From JANWZL01 sp041640815 (GTDB taxonomy: Bacteria; Pseudomonadota; Gammaproteobacteria; Burkholderiales; Thiobacillaceae): a stretch of 64,000 nucleotides of DNA. The DNA is taken from assembly GCA_041640815.1 (NCBI GenBank), contig JBEPZO010000004.1, forward strand, positions 7,255 to 71,254. Reading direction: 5' to 3'. Positions 9,311-18,417 of the stretch are shown here, in pieces (position 1 is the stretch's first letter; the number at the start of each line of letters is the position of its first letter). The notes under the pieces were generated by a model. The model worked only from the letters and a program-made list of their open reading frames with translations, had not been told where the DNA came from and did not search any database. A program made the position numbers and the translations under genes.

Positions 9311-9740
9311 TGCCGAGAGAGAAGCAGCGCAGGCCGTCCTCCTTTTTACGCTTACTCGACTCTATCCATGCCTGTCGCTGCGAAGTCGAGTACGGTCTTT
9401 TTTGAAATCCGAGGTGGCCGGCGTGCTGTAGCACCCGTGTAGCATGTCCGGCGCTGCGGAGGGACAAGGATGTTGCGCAAAGGGAACGCAAAATAGCCGC
9501 GAGCACAAGGGCGTGCGCAGCGGCGTAGGGTACAAGTCGCACGATGACCGCCAGTGACGGACGCCACGCTGTGTAAGACCTGGACGCGGTGTATGCAAGC
9601 GTAGCGGCATACCCAACAAGGTAGCGTAGCGGCCAAAACGGCGTAATAACGGGGTTTCGGTGTTGGCTCATATCGGCGGAGCCGATGGTTTGGGCCTGCA
9701 GCAACCCGGCTCACGTGACGTAGCGATTTGTGCGCCAATT
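9311..9740. other. 430-base gap without a recognisable gene
   Basis: Between the DUF2149 stop and the next promoter no frame gives a protein that I recognise, and the longer minus-strand frames show no family motif. Immediately after the stop there is no clear hairpin with a T tract. The sequence resembles neither neighbour, so it may be the remains of a lost element. Confidence 0.5.
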
Positions 9741-9745
9741 TATAC

Positions 9746-9780
9746 TTGACCCCAGAACATGAGAATGATTATTATTATTC
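9746..9780 (+). promoter_or_regulatory. Promoter with overlapping Fur-like site before the TonB-ABC-NnrS operon
   Basis: A -35 like TTGACC (9746-9751) and a -10 like TATTAT (9770-9775) are 18 bases apart. Over the -10 lies GAGAATGATTATTATTATTC (9761-9780), which closely follows the GATAATGATAATCATTATC Fur consensus. Iron-loaded Fur should therefore block transcription of the receptor operon. The position and match are seen directly; binding is inferred. Confidence 0.75.
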
Positions 9781-9846
9781 AAACCATCGCGTTAGCCAGC
9801 CGCCGCCAGCAATACCGTTCAGCTGAGTTTCATGAAAGGTATTGTC

Positions 9847-11886
9847 ATGCGTTTTTCTCTATCTTTGCTCGGACTGGCGCCACTGTGTGTCTTCCCCACT
9901 GTCCAGGCCGAAGATGCCGCTTATTTGCCTCCCATCTACGTCACTGCCAAGGGTTATGCGGCCGATGATCTCGAAACCCCCGTGGCGACGAGCGCGCTCG
10001 GTCGCGACGAACTGCTGCGCCGCAATGCGCAGAACGTCGGGGATGCGCTACGCGGCAAGCCGGGCTTGGCCGTCTTCAGCGATGGCGCACAGGGACAGAA
10101 TCCGGTCATTCGCGGCTTGAAGAAAGAGAGCGTGGTGCTGCTCATCGACGGCATGCGCCTGAATTCTGCTCAGCCGCAAGGCGCCATCGCCTCCCTCATG
10201 ACGCTCGGCCTGGCCGAACGCGTCGAAGTGGTGAAAGGTCCGGCGTCCGTGCTCTATGGCACCGGTGCGCTCGGCGGCGCGATCAACGTCATCCTGCCGC
10301 AGGCGCGCTTCGCGCCTGGCGCGACCTTCGACCTGGCCGCGAGCTGGGACAGCGCGAGCGACGGCACGCGAGGCACTGGCGTAGTCAATCTCTCCCAAGG
10401 AGACCACGCCTTCCTGGCAGGCGCATCTCTCGCGCGCATCGGCGACTACCGGGCGCCCACCGGCAAGGTCGACCTGACCGGCTACGACAGCGAGGCGCAG
10501 CTTGCCCAGTACCGTTTCCGCATCGACGCCGCTCAGCAGTTGCGGGTTTCTTTCCAGCAACAGATCGACAAGGACGTCTGGTATCCCGGGTCGAAGAAGG
10601 CCCATCCGGTCGCGCCTGCGGTCGTGGGGAACATGATCGTTCATTCCCCGCGTCAGGAGCGTTCGCTGGCCGAAATCGGCTATAGCCGCAAAGGCGCAGG
10701 AGATACGCCGCTCAACCTCGACCTGCGCGTCTATCGCCAGGATGTCGAGCGCACAATCTGGTCGTGGAGCGACCGGCAGCGCGTCGACAAGGCCCGCACA
10801 AAAGTCACTTTCGCTACCGACGGCTTCGACGCCAAGGCCGACTGGCTCGTCCATGAACAACACCTGCTGTCCTTCGGCGTCAATGCATGGCGCATGGAGG
10901 CATCGCCGGACCGTTATCTTGCGAATCCGCCTCCGGAGTCGCCGTTCGTGCGCAATCTACCCTTCGAGGGTGGTCGCCTCTCGGCACTCGGCTACTACAT
11001 CCAGGACGACATGCGCTTTGGCAAGCTGAACGTGCTCGCTGGCCTGCGCCACGACACGGTGAAGGGCGACGCCGACTCGATAAATAACGGTGCCGTGACG
11101 ACCAACCTCGACCGCAAGGACAGCGCCATGTCAGGCAGTCTCGGTCTGATTTACGAGGTTGCGCCGCTGCTGCGTCCCTTCGCCAGTCTTTCGCGTGGCT
11201 TTCGCGCTGGCGAGATGCGCGAGCGCTTTGAGTCCTCGCCGCGCGGCGATGGTTACCACTATCGGGGCAATCCGCAAATCAAGCCGGAAGTCGCCACGCT
11301 CTTCGAGCTGGGCCTGAAAGGCGCCAACAGCGACTTCCAGTATTCGACCTCGATCTATCGCAACCGCATTAGCGACTTCATTACCGGACAACCGACGGGC
11401 GAGTTCATCGGCGGTTTACCCGTCAAGCAGACGGTCAATCTAGGCGAAGTCGTCATCAGGGGCTTCGAGGCAAGCGCGCGCTGGCAATTCACGCGCAAGC
11501 AGTGGCTCACTGTCGGCTACTCGCGCCTGCGCGGCGAAAACAAGGATCTCGGCGAGCCGCTATTCCAGATGCCTGCCGATGAACTGTCGCTCGGCTGGGA
11601 GGGGAGTATCGGCCCTGGCGTGACAGTGGATGCGACGTTGCGGCTGGTGCGCAAGCAGGATCGCATCGCCACCGTGTTCTCGCGCGGTACCGAAAATGCT
11701 ACGCCGGGTTTCGGCACGCTCGACCTTGGCGCCACCTGGGCTTACGCCAAGGATCAATGGCTGCGCCTCGCGGTGAAGAATGTCGGAGACAAGGTTTATC
11801 ACGAGCATCTGACCGAAGGTGTATCAGGTCAGGAAATCAAGGCGCCAGGCCGTAGCCTGCAATTCGTCTGGCGCGGGATGTTCTGA
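9847..11886 (+). CDS. TonB-dependent receptor, haemoglobin/transferrin-receptor type
   Basis: A 679-residue outer-membrane receptor with a signal peptide (about 1-22, FPTVQA). Its plug carries the GQNPVIRGLKKESVVLLIDG and VVKGPASVLYGTGALGG blocks seen in the haemoglobin/transferrin/lactoferrin receptor group. The barrel ends in WRGMF. ATG 9847 is chosen over 9832 because the AAAGG ribosome-binding site (9835-9839) lies between the two. It is expressed from the Fur-type promoter at 9746. The stop overlaps the next ATG (11886), tying it to the ABC importer. It is a close relative of the broken receptor at 19359. The ligand is unknown. Confidence 0.93.
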   Translation: MRFSLSLLGLAPLCVFPTVQAEDAAYLPPIYVTAKGYAADDLETPVATSALGRDELLRRNAQNVGDALRGKPGLAVFSDGAQGQNPVIRGLKKESVVLLIDGMRLNSAQPQGAIASLMTLGLAERVEVVKGPASVLYGTGALGGAINVILPQARFAPGATFDLAASWDSASDGTRGTGVVNLSQGDHAFLAGASLARIGDYRAPTGKVDLTGYDSEAQLAQYRFRIDAAQQLRVSFQQQIDKDVWYPGSKKAHPVAPAVVGNMIVHSPRQERSLAEIGYSRKGAGDTPLNLDLRVYRQDVERTIWSWSDRQRVDKARTKVTFATDGFDAKADWLVHEQHLLSFGVNAWRMEASPDRYLANPPPESPFVRNLPFEGGRLSALGYYIQDDMRFGKLNVLAGLRHDTVKGDADSINNGAVTTNLDRKDSAMSGSLGLIYEVAPLLRPFASLSRGFRAGEMRERFESSPRGDGYHYRGNPQIKPEVATLFELGLKGANSDFQYSTSIYRNRISDFITGQPTGEFIGGLPVKQTVNLGEVVIRGFEASARWQFTRKQWLTVGYSRLRGENKDLGEPLFQMPADELSLGWEGSIGPGVTVDATLRLVRKQDRIATVFSRGTENATPGFGTLDLGATWAYAKDQWLRLAVKNVGDKVYHEHLTEGVSGQEIKAPGRSLQFVWRGMF

Positions 11887-12887
11887 TGCATAGACTACTT
11901 ACATTCGTGATAGGCGCCTGCCTGGCAGCCGCTTTTTTTGCTTTCACTGGCTCGGCCTATGCCAAGCTGTCGAAACTTGTGCTGTCCGGCCCCTACGCTG
12001 CGGTGTCGTACCCACTGATCCATATGGTCGATAGCGGCGCGCTCAAGGACGTGGCTGAAACCATCGAGTTTCGCCCGTGGAAAGACCCCGATCAGTTGCG
12101 CGCGCTGGCGCTCGACAAAAACACCGATGTCGCCTTCATGGCAATGCCGACCAACGTCGCCGCCAACCTCTACAACCGCGGCGTCAAACTGAAGCTGCTC
12201 AACGTTTCTACCTGGGGCGTGCTGTGGCTGGTCTCGCGCGATCCGAACCTCAAGAGACTCGTCGATTTCAAGCGGAAAGAAATCCTTATGCCTTTCCGTG
12301 CCGACATGCCCGACATCGTGTTTCAGGTCCTGGCGGAGAAACAAGGGCTGGATGTGAAGCGCGACTTCAAACTGCGCTACGTGGGCACGCCACTTGATGC
12401 CATGCAGCTGCTGATCACGCGTCGCGCCGACCATGCGCTACTCGCCGAGCCGGCCGTCTCGGTTGCGCTGCGCAAGACACAGTCTTTCCCGATCAGCCTT
12501 ATTGCACCCAAGCTGTACCGCAGCGTCGATTTGCAGCAGGAGTGGGGGCGTGTGTTCCAGCGCGAGGCGCGCATCCCGCAGGCGGGGATTGTGGCATTGG
12601 GCAAGGCCCTCGGCGAGCCAGCACTGGTCAGAAAATTCCAGCAGGCCTACGCTGCCTCGCTCGCCTGGTGCGAGCGGCATGCGGACGAATGCGGCAAGCT
12701 GGTGGCGAGCCGTGTCGACATGCTCACGCCGGAAGGCGTAGCCGACTCGGTGCGCTTGGATAACGCCGCGTTCATTACAGGGAAGGATGCGCGGCCCGAG
12801 CTCGAATTCTTCTTTGGCCTGCTGCACGCCCGCCAGCCGGGAGTGATCGGCGGCAAGCTGCCGGACGCGGGCTTCTACGGGCAATGA
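11886..12887 (+). CDS. ABC transporter substrate-binding protein, NitT/TauT type
   Basis: A 333-residue periplasmic binding protein with a signal peptide (about 1-26, TGSAYA). It follows the SsuA/TauA/NMT1-like layout: an early VLSGPYAAVSYPL segment, then VAFMAMPTNVAANLYNRG (about 80-97), the usual ligand-loop region, and a second lobe with VGTPLDAMQLL. It overlaps the receptor stop and the permease start, so it belongs to one operon. Typical relatives bind sulfonates, nitrate, thiamine precursors or riboflavin. A ligand delivered by a TonB receptor under Fur control is more likely a metal-complexed or iron-related small molecule. Confidence 0.88.
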   Translation: MHRLLTFVIGACLAAAFFAFTGSAYAKLSKLVLSGPYAAVSYPLIHMVDSGALKDVAETIEFRPWKDPDQLRALALDKNTDVAFMAMPTNVAANLYNRGVKLKLLNVSTWGVLWLVSRDPNLKRLVDFKRKEILMPFRADMPDIVFQVLAEKQGLDVKRDFKLRYVGTPLDAMQLLITRRADHALLAEPAVSVALRKTQSFPISLIAPKLYRSVDLQQEWGRVFQREARIPQAGIVALGKALGEPALVRKFQQAYAASLAWCERHADECGKLVASRVDMLTPEGVADSVRLDNAAFITGKDARPELEFFFGLLHARQPGVIGGKLPDAGFYGQ

Positions 12888-13675
12888 CGCTGCTGTCACG
12901 CTGGCTGTCCGGCCTGCCCGCCTATCTGTGGAGCGGTTGGGGCGCAGTTTCGAGCCTTTTTCTCTTCGTCGCGGCCTGGGAGGCGCTCAGCCTCGCCTAT
13001 GGGCCGTTGATCCTACCCCATCCCGCTGCTGCCTTCGGTAGACTGATTGAGCTCTTCGAGAACGGCACCGCCTGGTCTGAGCTTGCTGTCACTGCGCGCC
13101 GCGCGATGGCCGGCTTGGCCCTCGCCATTGTTGCCGGCAGCGCGCTCGGACTGCTAGCCGGCCTGTCGTCGACGGCTGCCATGCTAGCGCGGCCGATCGT
13201 CACGGTGCTGCTCGGCACGCCGCCGATCGCTTGGTTGGTGCTGGCGATGATCTGGTTCGGCGCCAGCGATGGCACGCCCGTGTTCACGGTGCTGGCTGCC
13301 TGCTTTCCAGTGATCTTCGTCGGCGCCTTGCAAGGCACGCGTACTCTCGACCACCACCTCAAGGATCTGGCACATGCTTTCCGCCTGCCGTGGCAGATGC
13401 GGCTGGCCGACCTGTATCTGCCGCATGTCGTCTCGTACCTGTTTCCGGCCTGGATCAACGCGCTCGGCAATGCCTGGCGCGTAGTCGTCATGGCCGAGCT
13501 ATTGTCCTCTGCCGATGGCGTTGGCGCTGCACTGGCCGTGGCACGCAGCCAGTTGGACATGGATGCCGCACTGGCCTGGATCGCCGCCGTCGTGCTGGCG
13601 CTTCTGGCTGTCGAATACCTGCTGCTAGAGCCGATCAAGCGCGAGCTGGAGCGCTGGCGGCACACTGAAAGATGA
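12884..13675 (+). CDS. ABC transporter permease, NitT/TauT type
   Basis: A 263-residue inner-membrane permease with about six helices and a BPD-transport domain. The cytoplasmic coupling loop is visible as DLAHAFRLPWQMRLADLYLP (about 160-180). An N-terminal helix and LILPHPAAAFGRL match the SsuC/TauC pattern. It overlaps the binding-protein stop by four bases and is followed nine bases later by the ATPase. Together the three genes make a complete importer. Confidence 0.9.
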   Translation: MTLLSRWLSGLPAYLWSGWGAVSSLFLFVAAWEALSLAYGPLILPHPAAAFGRLIELFENGTAWSELAVTARRAMAGLALAIVAGSALGLLAGLSSTAAMLARPIVTVLLGTPPIAWLVLAMIWFGASDGTPVFTVLAACFPVIFVGALQGTRTLDHHLKDLAHAFRLPWQMRLADLYLPHVVSYLFPAWINALGNAWRVVVMAELLSSADGVGAALAVARSQLDMDAALAWIAAVVLALLAVEYLLLEPIKRELERWRHTER

Positions 13676-13684
13676 TCGATAAAG

Positions 13685-14413
13685 ATGCTGCGAATTTTTC
13701 ACCTTCGCCATATTTTCGCGCAAAAAACAGTGCTGGACGGCATTGAGTTCGAGCTGACTACCGGGCAGGTGATTGCCATCGTAGGCCCCTCCGGTTGTGG
13801 TAAGACTACATTGCTGCATCTTGTCGCGGGTCTGCTCCCATTGCAGGAAGGGACGCTGGAGAACGGCTTCGTGCGTCCTGCTGTGATGTTTCAGCAACCA
13901 CGCCTGCTACCCTGGAAAACTGCGCGCGAGAACATTGCGCTAGGTCTCAAGGCAGCCGGCCGGCCGGTCGAGGAACGCGATGGTTTGGCACTGGCGATGG
14001 GAGAGGCCGTAGGTCTCGATATGGCAACCCTTGATCTATATCCGCACCAACTCTCCGGCGGCATGCAAAGCCGTGTCGCGCTGGCGCGCGCGCTGGTGCT
14101 AGAACCGGACTTGCTGCTGATGGACGAGCCGTTCTCCGCTCTGGACATCGGTCTCAAAATACAGCTTTATCGTCTGCTGCTTGAATACCGAAGAGCGCGT
14201 AAAGTGGCTATTTTGATGATTACTCACGACCTCATGGAAGCCGTGCGCCTCGCCGATATCATCCTCGTCATGGCTGCCGACCCGGGTCGCTTCGTCCACC
14301 GACTCGCCCTCGATATGCCGGCAGCGGCGCGCGATGACGACTTCGTTCACCGCATCACCGCGGAATTTCTCCATGCGCCCGAGGTGCGCGCGAGCTTCGG
14401 CCTGCCATGTTGA
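13685..14413 (+). CDS. ABC transporter ATP-binding protein, NitT/TauT type
   Basis: A 242-residue nucleotide-binding subunit with Walker A GPSGCGKTT (about 35-43), a Q-loop (MFQQPRLLPW), signature LSGGMQSR (about 122-129), Walker B LLLMDEPFSALD and the H-loop in ITHD. It powers the permease at 12884. The 3' end overlaps the NnrS gene start by seven bases, so nnrS is part of the same unit. Confidence 0.93.
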   Translation: MLRIFHLRHIFAQKTVLDGIEFELTTGQVIAIVGPSGCGKTTLLHLVAGLLPLQEGTLENGFVRPAVMFQQPRLLPWKTARENIALGLKAAGRPVEERDGLALAMGEAVGLDMATLDLYPHQLSGGMQSRVALARALVLEPDLLLMDEPFSALDIGLKIQLYRLLLEYRRARKVAILMITHDLMEAVRLADIILVMAADPGRFVHRLALDMPAAARDDDFVHRITAEFLHAPEVRASFGLPC

Positions 14414-15615
14414 GGCCTGGCCATCCGTTTTGGAGCTGCGCCCTGCGACCCTTCTTCCTCTGCGCGGCGTTGGCTGCGCCGCTCCTCATGCTGACGTGGC
14501 TCGCCTTTCTCGTCCTCGGCCTGCCGCTGCCCGGTGTTCCCGGCGGCCCCTTCGTCTGGCATGCGCACGAACTGCTTTTGGGCTTCGCGCTTGCCGCGAT
14601 GACGGGTTTCCTATTGACTGCCGTGCCCTCTTTCGTCGGCGGTGCGGATTTCGGCGCCATGCCGCTACGCGCGCTCGCCGGACTTTGGCTGATCGGCCGC
14701 TTGGCTTTCAACCTCTCGGGCGCACTGGGTGCACCGGCGCTCGCCGTTTCCGGTCTTGCCCATCTGACGCTGGTAGGCGGTCTGGCCTATCTCACCGCGC
14801 CGCGCCTGTGGCGCGATACCGAGCGGCGCCACGCATCCTTTCTCTGGGCGCTGGCGGGCTTCGCGTTTTGCATCGCGGGTTTCTACTTCGACGCGCTGCG
14901 GGGCACGCCGCCCACACGCTGGCTACACGCGACGCTCGGCGTCTACATGATGCTGATTGTCATCGCGCTCTCGCGCATCTCGATGCGCATTGTGAACCAC
15001 GCCATCGCGGAGGCGGGCATCGCCGGGCTTGCCTACATCGCCCGCCCGCCGCGCCGCAAGCTCGCCATCGTCTGCATCGGCCTTTACACGGCTGCGGAAT
15101 TTTTTTTGCCAGGCACGCGCTTCGCCGGCTGGCTGGCGCTCGCCGCCGCCGCCGCGCTGCTCAACCTGATGAACGACTGGCGCATCGGTCGCGCGCTGTT
15201 CCGGCTCCGGCCCGCGATGCTCTTTGGCGTCTATATCTTCATGGCGGCGGGCTATGCGACGCTTGGCGTCGCGCTGGTGTTCGATACTGACGCCATCAGC
15301 GCCGGCCTCCACCTGTTGACCGTCGGTGCGCTTGGCATTGCCATCTACGCCGTGATGAGCATCGCCGGCCGCGTCCATTGCGGCCAACCTTTCGAGACGC
15401 GCGCGTGGCTACCGTCAGGCGCCATCTTGTTGGCGCTGGCCGCGCTGCTGCGCGCGCTCGCCACCTGGCCGGCGGCGCATCCCCTCTACCTTTGGCTGTC
15501 CTCCGGCCTTCTTTGGTGCGTCGCTTACGGGCTGTTCGCCTGGTATATGCTGCCCCTGTTTCTCGCGCCGCGCGCCGATGGCTTGCACGGCTGCCGAGGG
15601 ACGGCCATCCCCTGA
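14407..15615 (+). CDS. nnrS: NnrS family multi-pass membrane protein
   Basis: A 402-residue protein with about twelve hydrophobic helices and the family hallmark WHAHELLLGFALAA (about 55-68). NnrS proteins are haem- and copper-containing membrane proteins, first described near denitrification genes and linked to relief of nitric-oxide stress on iron metabolism. Here the gene overlaps the ABC ATPase and is transcribed from a Fur-type promoter with a TonB receptor. This suggests a role in handling the imported molecule or the iron/NO interface, rather than denitrification. No nitrite or NO reductase genes are in the window. Confidence 0.88.
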   Translation: MLRPGHPFWSCALRPFFLCAALAAPLLMLTWLAFLVLGLPLPGVPGGPFVWHAHELLLGFALAAMTGFLLTAVPSFVGGADFGAMPLRALAGLWLIGRLAFNLSGALGAPALAVSGLAHLTLVGGLAYLTAPRLWRDTERRHASFLWALAGFAFCIAGFYFDALRGTPPTRWLHATLGVYMMLIVIALSRISMRIVNHAIAEAGIAGLAYIARPPRRKLAIVCIGLYTAAEFFLPGTRFAGWLALAAAAALLNLMNDWRIGRALFRLRPAMLFGVYIFMAAGYATLGVALVFDTDAISAGLHLLTVGALGIAIYAVMSIAGRVHCGQPFETRAWLPSGAILLALAALLRALATWPAAHPLYLWLSSGLLWCVAYGLFAWYMLPLFLAPRADGLHGCRGTAIP

Positions 15616-15769
15616 ACGAACGTCGTCCTGCCTGGGCCGACTTTCATTGGCGCGAGCGAGAGTCATTGCGATAGCTATCGGAAAACAAACAATTAGATTC
15701 GCTCCCGCGTCGGGCATAACATTCCTCCCGTCGCAGGATGACTGCAAACCAATCAACCAAACCAATCAA
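15616..15769. other. Gap between nnrS and the IS, with a 12-bp palindrome
   Basis: This stretch holds the perfect palindrome CGATAGCTATCG (15669-15680), reminiscent of the ATAG..CTAT arms of an OxyR site, and two near-identical copies of ACCAATCAACC just before the IS end. Since ahpF is the next chromosomal gene and is usually OxyR-regulated with ahpC, the palindrome could be a leftover of that control region. This is weak evidence. Confidence 0.3.
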
Positions 15770-17407
15770 CCTAAAAACCGCAGTTGCCGCACCTGAACGA
15801 GCTGAGATACAAGACGGGGCAAGGGATTTGGGCAAATAGGAGGAGTCACCCAATGGGTGAGTCGAAACTGAAGCGACTGAAGCAGGAGGAAGCCTTGCAA
15901 AGAAGCACCGGGCTGCAAACGGTCGGCGGCAAGATACACGTCCGCTGGGAAGCGGATAGCGCGGCGACGCCGATGGGGCAACTGGCCTACTCCATTGAAT
16001 TTCTCCACCTGACGGGACTCTGGTCGCGCTGGCAGGAAGCCTGTCCGCTGTCGTACACGAGTGGCAATGCGCCGAGCAAGGCCGATGTCCTGGGCACCTG
16101 GCTGCTGTCCATCCTCTCGGGTCACAAGCGCTACGCCCATGTCGCCGCCATGCGCTGCGACGGCGTCAATCCGGGTCTCCTGGGCTGCGCCAAGGTCATC
16201 TCTGAAAACGCGCTGCGCCGAGTACTCTCGCGCATTCCCGAGACGCAAGGCGTGGGCTGGTTGGACGGTCACCTCTGCGAGAGCGTGACGCCCCTGCTGG
16301 ACGCTGCCTGGATACTGGACATCGACACCACCATCAAGCCGCTCTACGGCAAGCAAGAGGGTGCGCTCATCTCCTACAACCCGCACAAGCCCGGTCGTCC
16401 CTCCCACAGCTACCACACCTATCTCATGGCGGGACTGCGCCTGGTGCTGGGCGTGGAAGTGCGCGCCGGTAACGAGCACAGCGCCGCCCACAGTCAGCCC
16501 GGCCTGTTGCAACTGCTGGACGAACTGCCCCAAGAACGGAAACCCCGACTGGTCCGAGGCGACAACGCCTTCGGCAACGACGCGATGATGCGCGCTCTGG
16601 AAGCGCGCCATCAGCCCTACCTGTTCAAGCTCAAACTGACCAAGAACACCAAGCGCTACATCGGACGCTTGTTCCACGAGCCGGACTGGCTACCGGCCGG
16701 CCAGGGCTGGGAAGGCAAGGACGGGGAACTGGCGCTGACCGGCTGGACAAACCCACGTCGGGTGGTGGTGCTGCGCCGCCCCTTGGCCGGCGAGATCGTG
16801 CTGGCGGGAGAGCGGGAAGGCCAACAGGTTCTCGCCTTCGTCGAAGCGGACCGCAAAGCGGGGAAGACCATCACGGGCTACGAATATGCCGTCCTGGTGA
16901 CCAACACCGAGTATGAGGTCTTGAGTCTGGGGCAACTGTATCGAGACCGGGCGGATGCCGAGAATGCCTTTGACGAGTTGAAGAACCAGTGGGGCTGGGG
17001 GGGCTTCACCGCCCATGATCTGCATCGTTGCCAACTGGCGGCGCGGGCCGTGGCGCTGGTCTACAACTGGTGGAGTCTGTTCGTGCGTCTGGCGAATCGA
17101 GAAGCCCGGCGCGAGGCGATCACCAGTCGGCCTTGGTTGATGACTTCCGTGGGCCGCCGCACGGAACACGCCGGTCAGACCACCCTGACGCTGACCGGCC
17201 TACACGCCGAATTCGACAAGGCGCGGGTCGCTCTGATGCGGGTCTCCGCCTTGCTTCAGGAGTGGGTGACCACGGCTGCGGAGCAGTTCAAATCAAGAAC
17301 CGTTTGGGCGCTCTGTTGTGATCAACTCAAACGCGCCCTGGCCGCGATTGGGCCACCGTCTGGTCTCGCGTTGCCTGACAGGTCACAGGGCAACTGCGGT
17401 TTTTAGG
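15770..17407 (+). mobile_element. Insertion sequence, IS4/IS1380-like, 1638 bp with perfect 19-bp ends
   Basis: The left end CCTAAAAACCGCAGTTGCC (15770-15788) is the exact inverse of the right end (17389-17407). The element carries one DDE transposase. The four to eight bases outside the two ends do not match, so no target-site duplication is visible. The right end falls directly inside ahpF, whose first half is missing. This fits insertion followed by an IS-mediated deletion of the flank. Confidence 0.93.
15853..17406 (+). CDS. DDE transposase of the IS (YREK type)
   Basis: A 517-residue transposase. ATG 15853 is preferred because a GGAGGAG ribosome-binding site (15839-15845) precedes it; an upstream TTG inside the IS end is less likely. 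The catalytic Asp residues lie in LDIDTT (about 155) and VRGDNAFGN (about 238). The Glu lies in the Y-2-R-3-E-6-K signature YRDRADAENAFDELK (about 363-377). The GKQEGA and YNPHKPGRPSH segments are typical of this IS4-superfamily group, probably the IS1380 family. The frame is intact to the right end, so the element may still be active. Confidence 0.9.
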   Translation: MGESKLKRLKQEEALQRSTGLQTVGGKIHVRWEADSAATPMGQLAYSIEFLHLTGLWSRWQEACPLSYTSGNAPSKADVLGTWLLSILSGHKRYAHVAAMRCDGVNPGLLGCAKVISENALRRVLSRIPETQGVGWLDGHLCESVTPLLDAAWILDIDTTIKPLYGKQEGALISYNPHKPGRPSHSYHTYLMAGLRLVLGVEVRAGNEHSAAHSQPGLLQLLDELPQERKPRLVRGDNAFGNDAMMRALEARHQPYLFKLKLTKNTKRYIGRLFHEPDWLPAGQGWEGKDGELALTGWTNPRRVVVLRRPLAGEIVLAGEREGQQVLAFVEADRKAGKTITGYEYAVLVTNTEYEVLSLGQLYRDRADAENAFDELKNQWGWGGFTAHDLHRCQLAARAVALVYNWWSLFVRLANREARREAITSRPWLMTSVGRRTEHAGQTTLTLTGLHAEFDKARVALMRVSALLQEWVTTAAEQFKSRTVWALCCDQLKRALAAIGPPSGLALPDRSQGNCGF

Positions 17408-18067
17408 ATTAAAGCTCGCCAGCGGCGCGATTCTCAAGGCCAGAGCCGTCATCCTCGCTACCGGCGCGCGTTGGCGTGAACTGAACGTGCCCGGCGAGCA
17501 GGAATTCAAGGGCAAGGGCGTCTGCTTCTGTCCGCACTGCGACGGGCCCTTGTTCAAGGGCAAGCGCGTCGCGGTGATCGGCGGCGGCAATTCGGGCGTC
17601 GAAGCGGCCATCGACCTGGCCGGCATCGTCGGCCACGTCACGCTGCTGGAATTCGGCGACGCGCTGCGCGCCGACGCGGTACTGCAAAACAAGCTGTACA
17701 GCCTGGCCAACGTCACGGTGATCAAGAGCGCGCAGACCACCGAGATCACCGGCGCCGACGGCATGGTCAACGGCCTCGCCTACACCGACCGCCTGACCGG
17801 CCAGGCACAGCACATCGCGCTGCAAGGGGTGTTCGTACAGATCGGCCTGTTGCCCAATACCGACTGGCTGAAAGGCGTGGTGAGCCTCTCGCGCTTCGGT
17901 GAGATCGAGATCGACGCGAAGTGCCGGACCAGCCAGCCGGGTATTTTCGCCGCAGGCGACTGCACGACGGTGCCGTACAAGCAGATCGTCATCGCCATGA
18001 GCGAGGGCGCCAAGCCGCGCTGACCGCGTTCGATCACCTGATCCGCGCCTCGGCGCCGGCCGGCTGA
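17408..18067 (+). pseudogene. ahpF: ahpF remnant, alkyl hydroperoxide reductase F subunit, 5' deleted and frameshifted
   Basis: This is the C-terminal part (about 218 residues) of AhpF, the flavoprotein that reduces AhpC. It contains LATGARWRELNVPGE, the redox-active CPHC pair in FCPHCDGP, the NAD-binding GGGNSGVEAA, and FAAGDCTTVPYKQIVIAM. The N-terminal thioredoxin-fold half and the FAD start are missing because the IS right end interrupts the gene. Near the end the frame breaks after EGAK: one base appears lost at about 18016. Restoring it gives the expected ALTAFDHLIR tail ending at 18067. Both lesions make the gene non-functional. No ahpC is next to it. Confidence 0.9.
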
Positions 18068-18174
18068 GTACCCTGCGGCGCGGGCCGCCGCCGCATGCGG
18101 CGCCTTGAAACCGGCGAAACCGAGGTTCTGGACCCCGGCGTGGCCGGGGCGTGAATCTCCCATCAACCGGGTGC

Positions 18175-18196
18175 GTGCGAATGAATTCGCACCTAC
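18175..18196 (+). repeat. REP-like palindrome
   Basis: GTGCGAA-TGAA-TTCGCAC (18175-18192) followed by CTAC resembles the short GTAGG-TGCGAATTCATTCGCA repeats scattered between genes in many proteobacteria. It stands alone in this window. A GC hairpin (CCCCGGC-GTG-GCCGGGG, about 18134-18150) just upstream has no T tract. Confidence 0.4.
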
Positions 18197-18273
18197 ATCA
18201 GTTACCGCTTGACCCCGCATCATTCAACGCCCACCGCGGCGCCCAGAATTATTCACCCCTCACAAAAAACCCC

Positions 18274-18304
18274 TTGCAAATACGACTGATTCGCAATTAT
18301 TGTA
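18274..18304 (+). promoter_or_regulatory. Possible weak promoter and Fur-like site before the small-protein genes
   Basis: A TTGCAA -35-like hexamer (18274-18279) and TATTGT (18299-18304) enclose TGATTCGCAATTATTG, a loose match to the Fur consensus. The match is poor. The call rests partly on the surrounding genes being iron related. Confidence 0.3.
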
Positions 18305-18417
18305 TTTCACCATGCGCCTTCCGACCTCGCCGATCCGGCCTGGACGAACGGAGGCTTCCCCGCCAGCCAGTTCGCAGCGCGACCAGCCAGCCAGCATGCA
18401 CAACGAAGGAGGCTGCC

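Noticed and set aside
9171..9704. 177-residue minus-strand frame in the gap after the DUF2149 gene
   Set aside because: Composition is dominated by Arg/Ser/Pro shadow-like codons, with no motif, ribosome-binding site or neighbour support.
15762..17415. Target-site duplication of the IS
   Set aside because: Flanking bases TCAA and ATTA differ, and no longer repeat was found; a deletion at the right flank is more likely.
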